Shown here piece by piece: positions 6,682-7,188 of a DNA stretch of 7,188 nt (within the stretch, counting starts at the first letter, position 1; the number at the start of each line of letters is the position of its first letter). The position numbers and the translations under genes are program-made. Source of the stretch: an uncultured Actinomycetes bacterium (GTDB taxonomy: Bacteria > Actinomycetota > Acidimicrobiia > Acidimicrobiales > RAAP-2); NCBI GenBank assembly GCA_903893955.1, contig CAITOG010000071.1, forward strand, positions 1-7,188, in the 5' to 3' direction. A model generated the notes under the pieces. The model was not told the DNA's origin, searched no databases, and saw only the letters and a list, made by a program, of their open reading frames with translations.

Positions 6682-6711
6682 ACCCTAGCCGCGAGTCGAC
6701 CCTCCCCTCAA
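6682..6711 (-). promoter_or_regulatory. Predicted housekeeping sigma promoter for the rpsB operon
   Basis: Read on the minus strand, a -35-like TTGAGG (6711-6706) is followed after 18 bases by TAGGGT (6687-6682), which fits the actinobacterial TTGACA / TANNNT pattern. It begins seven bases after the xerC stop and faces rpsB. Transcription would start near 6675, giving a leader of roughly 120 nt. No other convincing promoter was seen in the 166-nt gap. This is a prediction from consensus only. Confidence 0.65.
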
Positions 6712-6718
6712 CGGCGGC

Positions 6719-7188
6719 TCAGGCGCGCGGGTGGGTCTGGTCGTAGACCCGCTGGAGGCGCTCCTTCGAGACATGGGTGTAGATCTGCGTCGTCTGGAGG
6801 CTCGCATGGCCAAGGAGCTCTTGGACCACCCGCAGGTCAGCCCCTCCATCGAGCAGATGCGTGGCGTAGGTGTGGCGCAACGCGTGGGGGTGCGTCGGTG
6901 TCGAGGAGCGGCGATCGATGATGCGCCGGACGTCACGGGTGCCGAGCCTCGTTCCCCGTCGGTTGAACAAGAGCGCCGAGGACGGTGACAGTGCAGTCAT
7001 GGTGGCTGCTCGCGACTCCTCGAGGTAGCGCTCGATCCACACTGCGCACGACTCGTGGATCGGGACGACCCGCTCCTTGTCGCCTTTGCCGACGATTCGG
7101 AGCGTCCCGCTGCCGAGTGAGACGTCGTCGAGATCAAGACCGCACAACTCTGCGACTCGCAGTCCAGCTGCATAGAGGAGTTCGAGCA
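6719..7188 (-). CDS. xerC: Tyrosine recombinase XerC, C-terminal catalytic domain (5' part beyond window)
   Basis: Site-specific recombinase of the XerC/XerD pair that resolves chromosome dimers at dif near the terminus. The visible 155 codons cover almost all of the catalytic domain; about 150 N-terminal residues with the SAM-like DNA-binding domain lie beyond the right edge. Numbering from the first complete codon, all six catalytic residues are present at spacings close to E. coli XerD: R10 (in AAGLRVAEL), K34 (GKGDKER), H101-x-x-R104 (HALRH), H127 (LLGHASLQTT) and nucleophile Y136 (QIYTH). The terminal HPRA is typical of the XerC/D class and argues against a phage integrase. xerC just upstream of rpsB is a familiar actinobacterial arrangement. 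XerD cannot be ruled out from this fragment alone, but the context favours XerC. Confidence 0.93.
   Translation of the reverse strand, partial: LELLYAAGLRVAELCGLDLDDVSLGSGTLRIVGKGDKERVVPIHESCAVWIERYLEESRAATMTALSPSSALLFNRRGTRLGTRDVRRIIDRRSSTPTHPHALRHTYATHLLDGGADLRVVQELLGHASLQTTQIYTHVSKERLQRVYDQTHPRA

Noticed and set aside
6719..7188. Mobile-element or phage integrase signal from the tyrosine recombinase
   Set aside because: HPRA terminus, Xer-type motif spacing and the rpsB neighbour indicate housekeeping XerC; no att repeats, tRNA gene or phage genes are seen.

Overview
The window is a high-GC bacterial chromosome segment in which every gene lies on the minus strand. Read in the direction of transcription (right to left) the order is xerC (5' part missing) - rpsB - tsf - pyrH - frr - cdsA - dxr - M50 site-2 protease (3' part missing). 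The GC-rich codon use, the XerC-rpsB neighbourhood, the CdsA-Dxr-M50 protease order and a promoter of the form TTGAGG-18 nt-TAGGGT all point to an actinobacterium. The sequence style of RRF and the M50 protease suggests a deep lineage such as Acidimicrobiia, but that finer placement is inference from memory of the families, not from a search.

Region by region: 6719-7188 holds the catalytic domain of the XerC tyrosine recombinase. The 166-nt gap at 6553-6718 carries a recognisable promoter just after the xerC stop, followed by a leader of roughly 120 nt with two inverted repeats, then rpsB with a textbook Shine-Dalgarno. From rpsB on, the genes are packed with gaps of 6, 20 and 9 nt or overlaps of 4, 8 and 4 nt. 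No terminator is visible between rpsB and the left edge, so one long transcript of at least 6.6 kb is likely, with strong translational coupling at pyrH/frr, frr/cdsA and dxr/protease.

Functionally the operon joins translation (ribosomal protein S2, elongation factor Ts, ribosome recycling factor), pyrimidine nucleotide supply (UMP kinase), phospholipid precursor synthesis (CDP-diacylglycerol synthase), the first committed step of the MEP isoprenoid pathway (Dxr) and regulated intramembrane proteolysis (RseP/Rip1-like). This is a widely conserved housekeeping cluster, not a mobile or defence region. uppS, which lies between frr and cdsA in many other phyla, is absent here.

I found no new multi-gene system. 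What deserves a second look is small: a long acidic, tryptophan-containing N-terminal extension on CdsA, a structured rpsB leader that could be an autoregulatory site, and an extra N-terminal hydrophobic segment on the M50 protease.
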